Assembly (NCBI GenBank): GCA_037178625.1
Contig: CM074128.1
Coordinates: forward strand, 4,526,001 to 4,590,000
Reading direction: 5' to 3'
Source of the DNA: Skeletonema tropicum
Lineage: Eukaryota > Bacillariophyta > Thalassiosirophyceae > Thalassiosirales > Thalassiosiraceae
Length of the DNA stretch: 64,000 nucleotides
In this document: piece after piece, positions 21,729-34,317 of the stretch
Position numbering within the stretch: position 1 is the stretch's first letter
Layout: each line of letters starts with the position of its first letter
Made by a program: the position numbers and the translations under genes
Notes under the pieces: generated by a model
What the model saw: only the letters and a program-made list of their open reading frames with translations
Told to the model about the DNA's origin: nothing
Database searches by the model: none

Positions 21729-22757
21729 CTAAACAAGTCGAAAGACCTTGGCAAGACCAGCCTCATCAACTCTAGCAGCCATCGTTGCCACTGTCCACAA
21801 TGCTTTTGCAACATCTGCAGGAGTCCAATCGCTCTTCTTATCACCATCATCACCACCACTACTACTAGCCTCATTCAACCGCTCTGCAATATCCACACAC
21901 CGATCATTCACCGCCATATATATCTTCAACGTATACCCTCGCTTCGCTTCATACAAACATTCAATAACTTCATCATCCATAAATGCAAACGATTGTGGAC
22001 AATAGGCACTCAGTACAGCTGAGGCTGTGGCTGGTCCTACTCCACTTAATTGACATAATGATTTGATTGCTTCTTGTACATTAGAATGGTTGGCGTCTTT
22101 CTCATCATCATTTTCATTGGTGGTATTAATACTAGACTCGGCAAATTTGAATGCAATTGTCGAAGCCGAGATCACATCCCCCTCTGTATTCGATTGCAAT
22201 AATGGTTTTAGTGCATTGCGAGGTTTGCCCTTTCCAAATTTCCAAGGGATGATTACATTTAGTAATTGATCCTTGGTCATACTGCTGCTACTACATGATT
22301 TTTGTTCAGTGTCATCATGCCTCCTCCATTGCTGGGCTAGGAGTTGACGTTGTTGATCTAGATTGTACAGTTTGGTGCCGCCCTTGGCTTGGATCATGGA
22401 TTCGTAATTGGACAGGGCTGTATTCCATGATTTTATAGTAGCTTCGAGATCTGATGAGGATGATGATATTGGGAGAGATACAAGTCGAGCAGCAGCTTCT
22501 ACTCCAGGTCTACTCCAATGACTCTTTTTGGTTGTTGTTGTGCTGCTTCGCTTTTGTTTCTTAGTGGGGCGCTGTGGTTGTTGTTGTTGTTTGTCATTGC
22601 TGCTGCCTGCCGTTGTCTCCAGTGATGATATTAGCCGTGAGCTGCTTCGGCGTTTGTTGATTGTCATTGTTTTGGTGGATACTAGAGAGGAAGGAGAGAG
22701 GTAGTAGGCGTAACTGTTACGAGATGAAAAATTAACGGAAATCTTAAAGTACGTCAT
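21729..22757 (-). CDS. Conserved helix-hairpin-helix protein of unknown function
   Basis: A single exon of 342 aa. An alternative start at the ATG at 22667 would remove 30 residues that look like a weak presequence. After a basic Ser/Gln-rich region come SWNTALSNYESMI and KLYNLDQQRQLLAQQW, then MTKDQLLNVIIPWKFGKGKPR. The most telling part is LCQLSGVGPATASAVLSAYCP then SFAFMDDEVIECL (about 233-265). It resembles the hairpin plus Asp region of HhH-GPD DNA glycosylases (L-x-GVGPKTA...A-x-MDDEV), but I see no iron-sulfur cysteines or catalytic lysine in the usual order. Proteins with this arrangement occur widely in eukaryotes without an assigned function. DNA binding is an inference. Confidence 0.7.
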   Translation of the reverse strand: MTYFKISVNFSSRNSYAYYLSPSSLVSTKTMTINKRRSSSRLISSLETTAGSSNDKQQQQPQRPTKKQKRSSTTTTKKSHWSRPGVEAAARLVSLPISSSSSDLEATIKSWNTALSNYESMIQAKGGTKLYNLDQQRQLLAQQWRRHDDTEQKSCSSSSMTKDQLLNVIIPWKFGKGKPRNALKPLLQSNTEGDVISASTIAFKFAESSINTTNENDDEKDANHSNVQEAIKSLCQLSGVGPATASAVLSAYCPQSFAFMDDEVIECLYEAKRGYTLKIYMAVNDRCVDIAERLNEASSSGGDDGDKKSDWTPADVAKALWTVATMAARVDEAGLAKVFRLV

Positions 22758-23112
22758 GGTTGGCCCTCCAGGGGCGAAATTATCTACAATTATCTAGAGC
22801 AATGTCACACTCGTAACAGCGTTGCTAGGCAGAAAATTGGGTACAACAATGAGATGAAGTGATAATTATTGCTGGGCATACTGCTTGCATTGCAAGGTTG
22901 GTTGCATTAAGAAGTGGTTGCACATTGATAAGAAGCAAGCGGTCCACGTGAACATAAGCGTAAGGTGAACAACAACCGGGGGAGGAAAAGCTGTGAATGT
23001 ACTCCTACGAGTAAAATACTAATTCCTACGCTGAAATCAAAAACGGCCAAATAAAAAAATGGTGCGACCAAAGTAGCGCAGCGGCTGCAAGGTGACATCG
23101 TAGTAATAAAAG
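22758..23112. other. Short divergent intergenic region
   Basis: About 350 bp between the start of the HhH protein gene and the start of separase. It probably holds both promoters. No RNA gene is seen. Confidence 0.4.
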
Positions 23113-26100
23113 ATGGCTCGATCCAGCAGCAGCACCGCCGCCTCGACTCAACGAAGCAAGAAGCCGTCGCCATCCTCCACCATGGCGGAGGGGGTCACTA
23201 CGGCTCGACCACGAAGGCGGAAGCAGCCAACAACGTCCACCAATAAGGGAGGACGGAAGCATGATGAGAGTAATGATGGAGACTATTCCTTTCTGGCGAC
23301 GGATGGTAATAACACATCCAAAGCAGATGGCAACAATAAACAAAGCAGCGTAAAAAACAAAGGCAGTAAGCAGCAGAGACAAAGAAAATGAAACGAATTA
23401 TCGACGACAAGACAAACGTAAACCGGGTGGCAAACTAATAACTACAGTGAAGGATGATGATGCCACTACCACTAAAAAAACGGCCAATATCGATGAGCTA
23501 AATGATGCAATGGCCAAAGTTTCCCTCGGCAGTGACAACAACAATAGTAAAAGGGGCAGAGCCAAGAAACGAGAAGACACCTCCTCGGATAGTAGTCAAA
23601 CTCAGTTCTCAGCGGGAGTAACGGAGGAATATTCCTTGGGCGCCTGCCCACCCGTGGGATATGGAACCAATCAAATATCCATCTCTACACGTGAAGAGCT
23701 TCCTCCAGCTACTCTCCAAAAGGCAATCCAAACACTGTTGGTGAAACAACATGGAGATACTACCATCATCATCGAACCAACAGCCTATAAACTACTCTCC
23801 AAAAATTCACTACTGTTGGAAACTGTCGCCTCCTCCTCCCACTCTTTGAAATCTGTTCAATCGATACTAATCGAGGAAAATTCCACAAAGCTGGTGGATA
23901 CGGCCAAAAAGTGTTTAAAGGCCTTGACATCATTGACCGATAATGATGATGGCAAGAAGAAGAAGAAGTCCAAGACGAAACAACAACAGTCGGAAGAGGA
24001 GGAGGAGGAGACTAATTTGGAAATGGCACTGCTGCGTGTTGCTGTGCACTCATTGCGGTCTCTCACGCCAACATTGGACTATAAGGAGTCAAAGTCAATG
24101 TATGAGATTGTCATCAAATTATTCTATCATTGTGTGGTGATTTCTGGAGATGCATGTCATAAGAAATTCCAATCGTTTGGTAATGGTAGTGGTAGTGGTG
24201 GTAGTTCGACCAAAAAGAAGAATAACTATGTTGGTGTAGTGTTGGAATATGCACTGCTTTGTCTTGGTTCTTATGAAGGCCTTGGCAGACTCTTGTGCAA
24301 CAATAATAGTAGCAGTGGCAGCAGCAAAAAGAAGACCATGACTGACATAATTGCATGGGATGAAATGCTCCCTATACCAAAGATTGGAGAAGCGCAGGCT
24401 TTCAAGTCTACTACTTCTCCACCACTCCCACAGAAACAACTTGTCAAGATTGCATTGGAAAGCTCTCAATGCGCAGCTTCATCTCTGTTATATCTAACAC
24501 TGGTATCACTACACTCGGTGTCTACAAAGAGCAAGGAAGAATGGATGATCCCAAACGAATTTCACTTTGCATCCAGTGTCATTCACGAGACTTGCTCGGG
24601 AAAGTATGCCGAGACGCCCATGTTTCAAAAGATTCTTACCAATGTGGCCTTGCCACACATACTACACTCACTTTTGGAAGCAACAAATAATGAGAGTGCA
24701 AATACCTTGACGATCACAAATATTGATGCGCTACGGCAAGTAAAGAAAGTCTACCGTATCCTGTGGGATGGTGCAAAGAGCATCGAGGAGGTTGGGAATG
24801 CGTCAAATTCGACAACACTGAGAATATGCTCGTTGAATGTATACAGCGAGGCTATCATCTTTATTCTGGACGCATTGTATCAATGTTTTGATCTGTGCAC
24901 TGAGTCCTCTCATTTGTCAGATTCAGATCAAAGTGAAGTGAATGCCTTGTTTGATCGTGCAGCGTCATCAGCGATGAAAGCTGCAGCAGTATTCGATAAA
25001 TCGTCGGGTGTGTTTGCTACCACCAGCACGGGCAAGGTGGAGAGTTCTTTCTTGGCAAAGAATAAGAAGGCGCTCCTTCAATTTCACAATATTGTTGGAA
25101 CCAAGCTTGATTTGACGATGAAATGTATATCATTACGTGGAGATGCTTCCCCGGTGTCAGCTTCGTATTTTGAGTATTGTACCTACCGTTCAGTTCATCT
25201 GTTTCGGCTGACAGGGAAATATGCTTTGTCGTCATTTACAATGCGGGACGCAGAGAAAGCGCCGAATTCAGATAATGATTGTGTGATGGCAATGTGGACA
25301 TTCTTTGTAGTCGATTTGTCCCTTCAAGCTCGACACGCATTGGTCAACAGCAACGCTGCACTAACGTTGTCAGAAGCAGAGATCGAATTGATATTAACTA
25401 GCTTCGAGACGAAGATTATCAATGCATCGGCGGCAATTCAAAGTCGTGTCAGATCGATGATGTTACTTGCTGAGGTCCACAAAGAAGCGACTCAGATACT
25501 CTCTTCGAAAAATGACAAAACATACGCTGACAGGGGACTATTCCTCGCTGTGATGGGGTCAATATTAGAACGATGCATGGCGCCTCTTGAGCTAATGTTG
25601 GCAAGATCACAGAAAGTCACCTCTCGTAGCTTGAATTTTCGTTTCTCCTCTTCTGATATTCTTGCAAAGTCTGCGTTATTCTACACTATCGCAAGCGAAG
25701 AAAGTGACAACGAAGAGAAGGAAAGACTTTGTAACGATTCAGATTCGCAACTTCAAAAAGCATTTGACATCTTGATGAAAATAATGAGTTCTATTGGAGA
25801 CGACGAAATCGAACGCAATACTCAATGCATTTCAGCTGTAGAGATGTTTGCAAAGGTAAGGTTTAACATGCGTTTTTTGTGGTTCATTGTGGTCAACAAA
25901 TTCTGACACTTTCCATCTTTTTCAGATCGCAACTTATATTGGTAAGAGACGGATATCAATAAAGGCACAGTTATTTGCAGTGGAGATACTGTCCAAGATT
26001 TCAATCAAAGCAGCAAGCGTGGAAATGTTTGACAAATACCAAATATACAATAGATACATGATGCTTTCATCGATTATGGAGACAAGCGGCCACACGAGAG

Positions 26101-29100
26101 AGTCAATTGTAACGATGGCTGTCGCATTATGGTCTGTCATCGAAGAAATGAAGATTTCTGCCGAAAAGGATACATCTGTTGATGAGGCTGCTGTGGGTGA
26201 TACCGTTTCAGAGCACATTCTTCTCTTTCCAGCCACATACGCTTCCGCATTCGAATCGAGTGAGACTGCATGTTCCTCCATCTTAAGTAAACTCACTCGC
26301 TCTTACGTAGATCACAGACAATCGTCTTCAGAAGCAAGCACGGTTCAGGGTAATTTCTTATCAAAATGTCTAGAAAAGACGTTGATTGGCAAGTTGCTTG
26401 ATGTGGCTAGCTCTTCTTGTAAAGAAGGAAAGCGAGATCAAGATCGGCAGCTGAATTTGTCGAAGCTCTTGCACTATGCCATCTGGAATCAGAAGAGGTA
26501 TGAAGTTCTCTCATCCGCACAGTTGGCCGAAATTGTTCGAGAGGTTTTGCTTTCTATAACGAAGACTGCGAAACGATGTATGTCGCAAGATACGGGTTCA
26601 ACTGAGACTGCTTCGCATTTGATTGAAGAAGCGAAAACATTTCTTCAGGCTCAAAAGAAACGCGTCGGTGATGTCACAGATCGCGATGTACACCAAGTTA
26701 TGTCATCGTCGTTTCATACATATTTTGCAGTAATTATGATGGATTCGAAGTTTGTCGAGAACCCTCGGCCATCGATGTGGGTGCAATGCCAAGGTATCAA
26801 TTATCCGGATCAAGTGCTTATAAAGCAATCTTATAGCCAGCTTCAGCATGCAGATTATCTGTTTCGTGAAGACTCGACAAGCGATGATAGCATTACCGAT
26901 GCCTGCCTGTTTGCTCAGTGGGCTGCAATTCAGTTTCGTCAAGCAGTTCTGATGGAGCACTTATCTCTTGGAAAGATTGCTTGTGACGTGCCCATCAACG
27001 GAACCCGCTCCTTTATCCGGTACAATCATTCAGCTGCGGAAAAATACAGATCTTCCCTCAGCACTTGTGGCCGTGCTGTCGACATGTTCGACGAAGAGCT
27101 CTTTCCCGAGGTTGTTCAATCCTTAATGGTTACACTCCAAAGGCTACTCTACCGCTTCGGCCAACTCGGTGATACAATGGCTTCAGTTCAGTCGTTTTCG
27201 TTGTTGCAGCAAGTTTGTTCATCGCTTTCTGAGCCACCGAGGACAATGACCTCTATCTCGGCATTTGTATTGGCTTCGTCAATGCTGGAACACTCGATTC
27301 CTCATTTCATCAACAACACTCATTTTCGCCAGAATAGTGAGGAGAATGACGACGACTCGGATTTGATTCGGTGTGCCACAGAAGCGCTTAGGTCATACTT
27401 TCACTTTTACGAGAACAAGACAATACAATCGTTTGAAGAGGGGCCGGTACTAGAATTATCGGCATTTGTTTCAGAACAGGTTGAAAGGTTGTCGACGGAA
27501 GACGTGGATACTGATGAAGTCATGCAAGTTGCTCAGCTGCATACAATTATCGGACGACTATATTTTCTGCTGTCCAAGCTGTGCCTTGCCTTGGGAAAGC
27601 CACTCTCAGCGTTACAATTTCTATTCTCTTGTCGTCAAGAGTGTAAAAAAGAGCTAAATTTGTTGCTAACAATGGGCAAATGCTACGATATTCCGCTTGA
27701 AGTTAGCTTGGAGCAGAATAACGATCTCCAAGCTATGTGCTACGACGAAATGTCTTCTGCATTTGCTTCCATGGGCATTCGGAGAAAATCTGAAGACTAT
27801 GCTGTTTTAGCAGGGCTAAAGCGACGAATCCTTCATTCCAATGAATGCCAGAGAGTGTCCCAAGTCAATGTACAAGATTTAGTTGATTTAGGATGCGACC
27901 TTGATGGCTTGGATGATGTATTACAAACGGTTCGAACTATTCTCAAGGCAAAATTTCTTTCTTCGTCTCCTGATAAAATGGCGTTAGAGCCTCTTGAACT
28001 CAAGAGCAGTCTTTTGCCAAAGATGGAATCATCCAGCTCAGCTCACATTCATGAATTCGTTTGCAGATCGAAGACGTTGTTATCATGTGAGTCTCGTACA
28101 AACAACCAAAATCAGTTATGTTCTTTTTTGATAACTAATCTTTGCTCACAATTTCGCTCTTTCATCTTCACCAAAGACTACGACCCCCTTCAGAATATAT
28201 CCTCGTTTTGGTCGAAGGCACAAGCATACCTTGATAGAGCGTACCATGGTTACGAGGAGATCCTGCAATCGGAAAATGACTATGGACTTTTATTAGCTGC
28301 GACTCATGCCGAGTTGAGGTTGAGAAAATACCGCGGGTCTGAGGATACAACGTCTGCAGTTGCCTTCCTGAAAGACGTAGTTACTTCTAGTCATGCACCT
28401 GAGAGGTGTTGTGCTCAAGCCCAATACGAGCTTGGACTGATTGCCCTTGAAAGGGCAAGGAAGCGTGGCGAATTATTCTCTTTGTGGCATGGCTACTTAG
28501 TTACAAATTGTAAGGCTGGAGACGGGGAAGTTCCACCTTTGCTGTATACGCTCGAAGCGAAGGATCACTTTCACCGTGCGCTAAACCAAGCAGGGCCATC
28601 AACGACCAAATTTACCAAGGATGTATTGAGATGTCTTGCACTGACAACCGGTCCAGAAAATACTGCTGCAGTATCATTCTTTATTCATGCATCTATTGGC
28701 GCTAATTCCAGAGCTTCTGTATTAGATATTTTTTCTGAGTCAAGCGAAGCCAATTGTTCGCAAGAATTAAAAGACAATGTGAAGACTTTATTTCAGATGT
28801 TTGATGACGAAAGAATTGATGTTACGAAACGAATTAATTCATTTCAATCTGTCTTGAATGATTCAGAGTCATTACTTCCGGATAACTGGACTGTTGCTTC
28901 TGTAGCTATCTGCCCGACTGGCGAAATCTTGGTCTCATCTATCCGAAAGAAAGTTACGAAAATCGAAATGGTTAATGTCTGCATTATGCAGGGTGACCAA
29001 AAGCACAATGCCCATTCGGACTTTTTGATTCCTCTCGATCAAATTATTGACAGGAGTCAGAAGCAACTTCATGGGATGACTGAAGAAGCTCAGACAGAGC

Positions 29101-30344
29101 AGTACAATGAAGAGTCGGTGAGACGAAAATGGTGGAGTGAAAGACACAAGATTGACAATGATCTCTGCACGTTATTGGAATTCGCAGAGGCAGAATACTT
29201 TGGTTATGATCTAATTAAGGATGCATTGATATCAAGTCATGCCAAACGTGAAGGACGTCATCAGGAATCACCTGCTGAAGACGATAGCTCTGAATGCTCT
29301 GATTTTGGGCCAGCACCAGCGAGATTGGCCTCCCGATTCGAGCAAGTCGAAATTGAGGAATTTGATACGGCTAGTTTGAAGAAGTTGACAGTAGCGGTGC
29401 TCAAGGAACGCTTGAAATCAATAGGTGTTGCTAGCGCTGTCTTTCAGAAAATGCGTAAAGCACAATTGGTTGAACTTCTTGCCTCTGAATTAGAGAATGC
29501 TCGAGAGGATTCGATTATGGATGATGTACAAGAGACAGCAACTGAAATGTCGTTAACCGAGCTAGGGTCTTCAGAAGAGCAATGCACAATACTCATTCTC
29601 GATGAACATTTACAACGCTTTCCGTTTGAGAGTATGGATATGTTTGCGAGTAAAGCAGTCACACGAGTCCCTTCGCTGCCATTCGTTTTTGCCACGCTAA
29701 TGGAAAGAGAATCGTTGAGTGTTGACCCAGCTAGAATCAGTTATGTCCTTGATCCTGAATCGAACCTGTCAGAGACTGCTTCAAATCTTGGTCCCGCGCT
29801 CAACAATCTTGCGTCGAGTAGAGGTTGGGAATGGAATGGTGTTATAGGAGAAATGCCAACGCCAAAGTTTATGACTGAGACCTTGCAAAGAGAGCATGGC
29901 ATGTTCTTATATTGTGGTCATGGAGGAGGCGAGAAGTTTTTCTCTAGGAGCCAAGTCGAAGAAATTATGACGTCAAGAAATGATGGGGTTCGAGGGTGCC
30001 GACCTCCCGTTGTACTGATGGGATGTAGTAGTGGCAAACTGCAATCTGTCAATTGCCCGAAAGAGAACCGAACAAGCGAAACCTATCCAATTTATTACGA
30101 ACCCGAGGGAATAGCGTTAAGTTATCTGATTGCAGGTGCGCCGTGTGTGGTCGGGAATCTTTGGGATGTGACTGACAGAGATATCGATAGATACTGTTTG
30201 ACGCTCATGGAAGATTTCGTCAAAGGAAAAGGAGAAAGTTTAGCGAAGTGTGTCGCTGAAGCGCGTGGGGCTTGCAAGCTACGTTATATCGTGGGAAGCG
30301 CTCCTATTTGCTATGGAGTACCTTTGAAGTGCTCGTTGAGATGA
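23113..30344 (+). CDS. ESP1: Separase (C50 cysteine protease)
   Basis: Three exons: 23113-23365, 23448-25855 and 25926-30344, with consensus splice sites, giving about 2359 aa. The first exon is placed by splice logic: GTAAGC at 23366 and CAG at 23447 restore one frame. Most of the protein is alpha-helical repeat (TPR/ARM-like, residues about 120-1900), as in other separases. The C-terminal caspase-like domain carries MFLYCGHGGGEKFFS with the catalytic His, then VVLMGCSSGKL with the catalytic Cys, and PEGIALSYLIAGAPCVVGNLWDVTD. Separase cleaves the cohesin kleisin at anaphase onset. A stretch before the protease domain, LKKLTVAVLKERLKSIGVAS with KMRKAQLVELLASEL, fits a SAP-type helix pair. 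No securin candidate lies nearby. The length is typical for the family. Confidence 0.95.
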
Positions 30345-30472
30345 CGTTACAGGCCGGAAAGCTTTGGAAAGAAAGAGTGAACGAGTCGTAAGAAGAGAGA
30401 GCAAACGCGAGTAAGTTTGAAAAAACATTTATATTGGTGTATTTCTAATGGTGTTAGATATAATGAGAGGTA

Positions 30473-32790
30473 CTATTTCTTTTGCGCTGGCCCTTCAGCT
30501 TCATCCTCGGCCTTGCGTTTACCCTTATTAGGATTACCTAGTCCTGACGCCGCTTTCTTTGGCCCCCAATTCGCTTCTGGGTTGAGTGCGTACCTTACTG
30601 CCTTCTTTCTTGATGAAGCGGACTCAGGAATAGTGAAGTCTATCTTTGTCTTGATTTCCTTGTTTAGAATGAGTGACGCCACGTCTGAATGTGGATGCTT
30701 TGGTGGAGCATTACTACCCGGTTCCTCTCCCTTCCGATGCCTCTTGTTTACTTTCCTTGGTTGGGGAGGATTCTCTTTACACCATCCTCGCACAACATCC
30801 CAAACAACATGATTTGGAGCATCGGTCTTCACTGCACCAGGATCTTTATGATATGCACTTACTCGGTACCCAGCATTTACAAGTGCTGCATTGAACATTT
30901 TCCTTGGTATTGTAGTACTATTGACAGTGGAACAAATAGCGGGGAGAGAATGATACAACGGCACATCCGGTAGCTCCTCACTAACAGACACCAACAATCC
31001 ATGCAAAGTTTTTGCCATTTTTAGAGGATGCATTGGTGTACCACCATTAGGATTAACACCGTTATTCTGTTCGGCCTTTTCCAATCTAGCGATAGCGTCA
31101 TTCACAACATTAAGATCATGCAAAGGTCCAGTCCAAATAGGTCCACCCAATTTATAAGATCCACCTGTTTCGCCACAAACCGCCTCGCCCAAATCACAAG
31201 GTCCACGACCATTACGATATACGTTTGAAAGTTTTTTGTTTGGATTTTCGTTATTGGTGGTCCCATTTTGTTTTGCAGAAACAGATTCATTCGTCGCCAC
31301 AGGAGTCACGTGAAACGATGAGCATTTGATTGACTGAAAGAGATGTCCGTGGCTCAATGATAAATTGTTCACCTTTTACATACGAAAGCAATGTCACAAT
31401 GTGAGAGAACGACAACGACAAACAGATATATATGAGTACAGTAATTTGCCAATCACAATCTACTTACACCAGCCTTGTCATCCCAAACCTCTACGAACAC
31501 ACGACAATAAAACGCCATTCCCACGCTAAGGACCGGTCGAATCGTCCTCCCATACCTCCCAGCAATGATGCTAACATGATACAACAATATTCTCAACGCC
31601 AGCTCTTGCAGATAACCACTTCGTTGGACAGGAAAGGCTCCATATCGACCGTAGCAAGTTTCCGGATGAGACCCTCCCAACGCTGCCATGTCGGTGCATG
31701 TGATGCACATTAACCCACCAGAGACAATGGATTGTAACGCCCCATCTAGGAATGGAGCTGCGGATCCATATGGATCAAGATCAATGACGTCGTACTGTGT
31801 CATTTGATACTTGGATTGAGTGGTGTTGTACTGAGATGGATGAAGGGTTGGTGGGATTCTTGACATGTACATTTCATGAGTCGCATCACCAACTTGGAGC
31901 TTTATACCGGGAGGACGGAGATTGAATCGTTTGAGAGGATCTTTGTTACCCTTTTCTTCCATTGTATCATCATCGTGATTGTTTTTATCTTCTTCTTCTT
32001 TTGCCAATGCATCTTCCAGGCCATTCCTGATAACATTTTCCTTTGCCAAATCTATAGCACCGGGATCCAAATCATTCACAACCATGGTCCTTAGTCCTGG
32101 CACTTCCTTCCAGTACCTCAATGATCGTAGACCCGAAGCAGCCAAGGCTTCAAATATGGACATGCCATCATTTGTCTTTGCAGATTCTTGTGCTAATTTG
32201 GTGAAATCGACCGATGCCTTGGCGGCTTCCACCTCTGCATCAAGATCTTTCTCGAACTGAGCAAGCCTTGCCTTTCGTTCTGCTTTACTCTCTGTTTTGC
32301 TGCTACCATCATTCACAGCAGCACGCTGCTCCTCTGACATGCGCTTCCTCACTTCTTTACGCTTCCTTGCTACCCACATTCGTTCGGCACGTCGTTCCGC
32401 ATACATTCCAATCATTAGCACTGATAGATCTCTGTTTTGAACTTGGACTGGATTGTAAAACACAGAGTTTGCAATTTGCGGATAATGCATGGTGATTGTT
32501 CCTTCGTTGATTACTTCGTAACCCTCTGGAAGTCCATCTGAAGCGGTCACATCGTTTGAAGTCGACGACATGGTTGCGGTGGTAGACTGATTTGCTAATA
32601 ATGGCCTTGATAATAATGTATGTTGTTGATGGATAGAGAATGGCAATTTGCAGCCGATGACAGATGGTTTTGATGTCGAGAAGAATCTACCTTTTGATAG
32701 CAGCGCAAACTCAGCTCGAGCAGTAAAGGATACAACTAGCCTGGAGTGTAATGATATGGTGAGCTGCCTGTATCCTCTCTGAAGCGTCAT
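30473..32790 (-). CDS. TRM1: tRNA (guanine26-N2)-dimethyltransferase (TRM1/TRMT1)
   Basis: Two exons, 32790-31468 and 31372-30473 (intron of 95 nt, GTAAGT donor), giving about 740 aa. The enzyme makes m2,2G26 in tRNA from S-adenosylmethionine. Visible features are SIFEALAASGLRSLRYWKEV and MVVNDLDPGAIDLAKENV (SAM site), VIDLDPYGSAAPFLDGAL with the catalytic DPYG motif, CTDMAALGGSHPETCYGRYGA, and in the C-terminal domain LGGPIWTGPLHDLNVVND. The first 73 residues are basic and Ser-rich like a mitochondrial presequence, and a second ATG at 32571 starts MSSTSNDVTASDGLPEGYEV. Yeast Trm1 uses two starts for mitochondrial and nuclear forms, and the same is plausible here. The end is Lys-rich (KGKRKAEDEAEGPAQKK), a likely nuclear signal. 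An insert of about 35 acidic residues lies between the SAM and DPYG motifs. Confidence 0.95.
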
Positions 32791-32969
32791 GGGCTGCAGC
32801 TGTCAATCAAGCAAATGAGGGGATTGATAGCCGCTCTAGCCAGTTATGGAGCGGCGAGCGGAGAGGCTGTCATCTCCATCTTTTGAACTAATTCCTCTGT
32901 GAGATTTCTACACAGATCATCTCCTCCAATCATTCTGAAATCTTGTGCATAAAACATAACAGATCCAAG
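32791..32969. promoter_or_regulatory. Shared intergenic region between TRM1 and La start codons
   Basis: Only 179 bp separate the two divergent ATGs, so the two promoters and 5' leaders must overlap or be shared. Both products act on nascent tRNA, which makes co-expression plausible. I see no certain TATA box or named operator. Confidence 0.5.
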
Positions 32970-34187
32970 ATGGCAGACGACACCCCATCAGCAGCAGCAG
33001 CAGCAGCAGCAGCAGCACCCACCCCAGAAGAAACCAACAACGACGACGCCACCACCACCATGACGTCCGCACTAGTAGAACGCCTCCACTTCTTCTTCTC
33101 CAACGCCAACCTCCGTCAAGACAAATGGATGCGAAACGAAATGAAGGAGAATGGGTGCATCACGCTCGATCAGCTGCTCAAATTCCAAACCATCAAGAGC
33201 ATTTCCACCGATAAGAAATTGATCGTCGAGGCGGCGGCTAAGCTTACGGAGGAGATCACATGTGACGCAGAGAAGGAAGAATTGAGGAGGGTGGTCCCAT
33301 TTGATTGGGAGACGATGGGGGATGGGAGTCATTTGAGTTTGTGTTGTAAGAATGTTCCCCTCACGGAAGAAGACAAATCCGAGGGAGAAAAGGCTTTCTA
33401 TGGAACCAAGCGTGAGTATGCAGTCACCAGAGATGAGCTCAAGGCGCTATTTGAACCATATGGAAAGGTTGGAATTGTCAAGCTACGATTTGGCCGAAAG
33501 GAAGGGAAGGCATATCCTTTGGGAATGGCAATCATTGAGTTTGAGAACGAAGAAGGTATTGCCAAGGCAAGTGCGGAATTGCTACCCAAGGAAGGAGAGG
33601 AATCTGCTACTACCAAGACACTTGAGATCAAGGGCAATAAGCTCACTTTCGAAAAGGTAAAGCCAATGAGGTGCTTCCAAAACAAATCCGCAAAGCGTGC
33701 CAGAGATGATCAAAAAGGCAACAAGAAGCAAGAGGAGGAAGAAGAGGAAATCAAATTCGAACCCGTCAAGGTAGAAATGGTAAAGGGATGTGTCATTGCA
33801 CTCACCGGACTCTCGGATGAAACATGTGACCGCGAATCTATCAGGGAGGCTGTGTCAGACATCCTCAAAGTTACGAAAGATATCAAAACCTCAGGTCTCT
33901 ACGTGGACTACACGCGGGGAGCTACGTCGGGGAACTTGAGACTTACAGAATCAAAGCCAGAAGAGATGAAAGAGTTGGTTGCCAAGTTGAATGATGGAAC
34001 AGTGCTCATTGCCAATGCCAAGGTTGGGTCGGCAAAGATGTTGGAAGGAGAAGAAGAGGTTGCTTATTGGAAGGGATTTGAAGAGTTCTTGAACAACCGG
34101 AAGAGGGCAGACTTGGAAGAGAAGCGACAAAAGAAAAAGCAGAAGAGATTCTCACACAAGGGTCGTGGCGGTGGTCGCAGGCAATGA
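32970..34187 (+). CDS. La protein (genuine La/LARP3)
   Basis: A single exon of 405 aa starting at the ATG at 32970; the frame is open slightly upstream from a TTG. After a poly-Ala/acidic N terminus come the La motif (VERLHFFFSNANLRQDKWMR through ITLDQLLKFQTIKSI, about 40-110), RRM1 (YAVTRDELKALFEPYGKVGIV then YPLGMAIIEFENEEGIAKA, about 150-230), and a C-terminal atypical RRM (CVIALTGLSDETCDRESIRE... GLYVDYTRGATSGNLRL, about 270-360). The tail is basic (KKKQKRFSHKGRGGGRRQ). La binds the 3' UUU-OH of RNA polymerase III transcripts and protects pre-tRNAs. The La motif aromatic and Asp residues that clamp the 3' end appear conserved. The basic tail would serve for nuclear retention. Confidence 0.93.
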   Translation: MADDTPSAAAAAAAAAPTPEETNNDDATTTMTSALVERLHFFFSNANLRQDKWMRNEMKENGCITLDQLLKFQTIKSISTDKKLIVEAAAKLTEEITCDAEKEELRRVVPFDWETMGDGSHLSLCCKNVPLTEEDKSEGEKAFYGTKREYAVTRDELKALFEPYGKVGIVKLRFGRKEGKAYPLGMAIIEFENEEGIAKASAELLPKEGEESATTKTLEIKGNKLTFEKVKPMRCFQNKSAKRARDDQKGNKKQEEEEEEIKFEPVKVEMVKGCVIALTGLSDETCDRESIREAVSDILKVTKDIKTSGLYVDYTRGATSGNLRLTESKPEEMKELVAKLNDGTVLIANAKVGSAKMLEGEEEVAYWKGFEEFLNNRKRADLEEKRQKKKQKRFSHKGRGGGRRQ

Positions 34188-34317
34188 AGTTTTTTTGATA
34201 AAACAGCCAGAAGTCATTGGATTGACTATATTCAGCAAAAACTAGGTTATTCTTATGTTCAATATTCATATATTCTCTGTGACAAATCTGTACATATGGT
34301 ATACAGTTCCCCATCTA

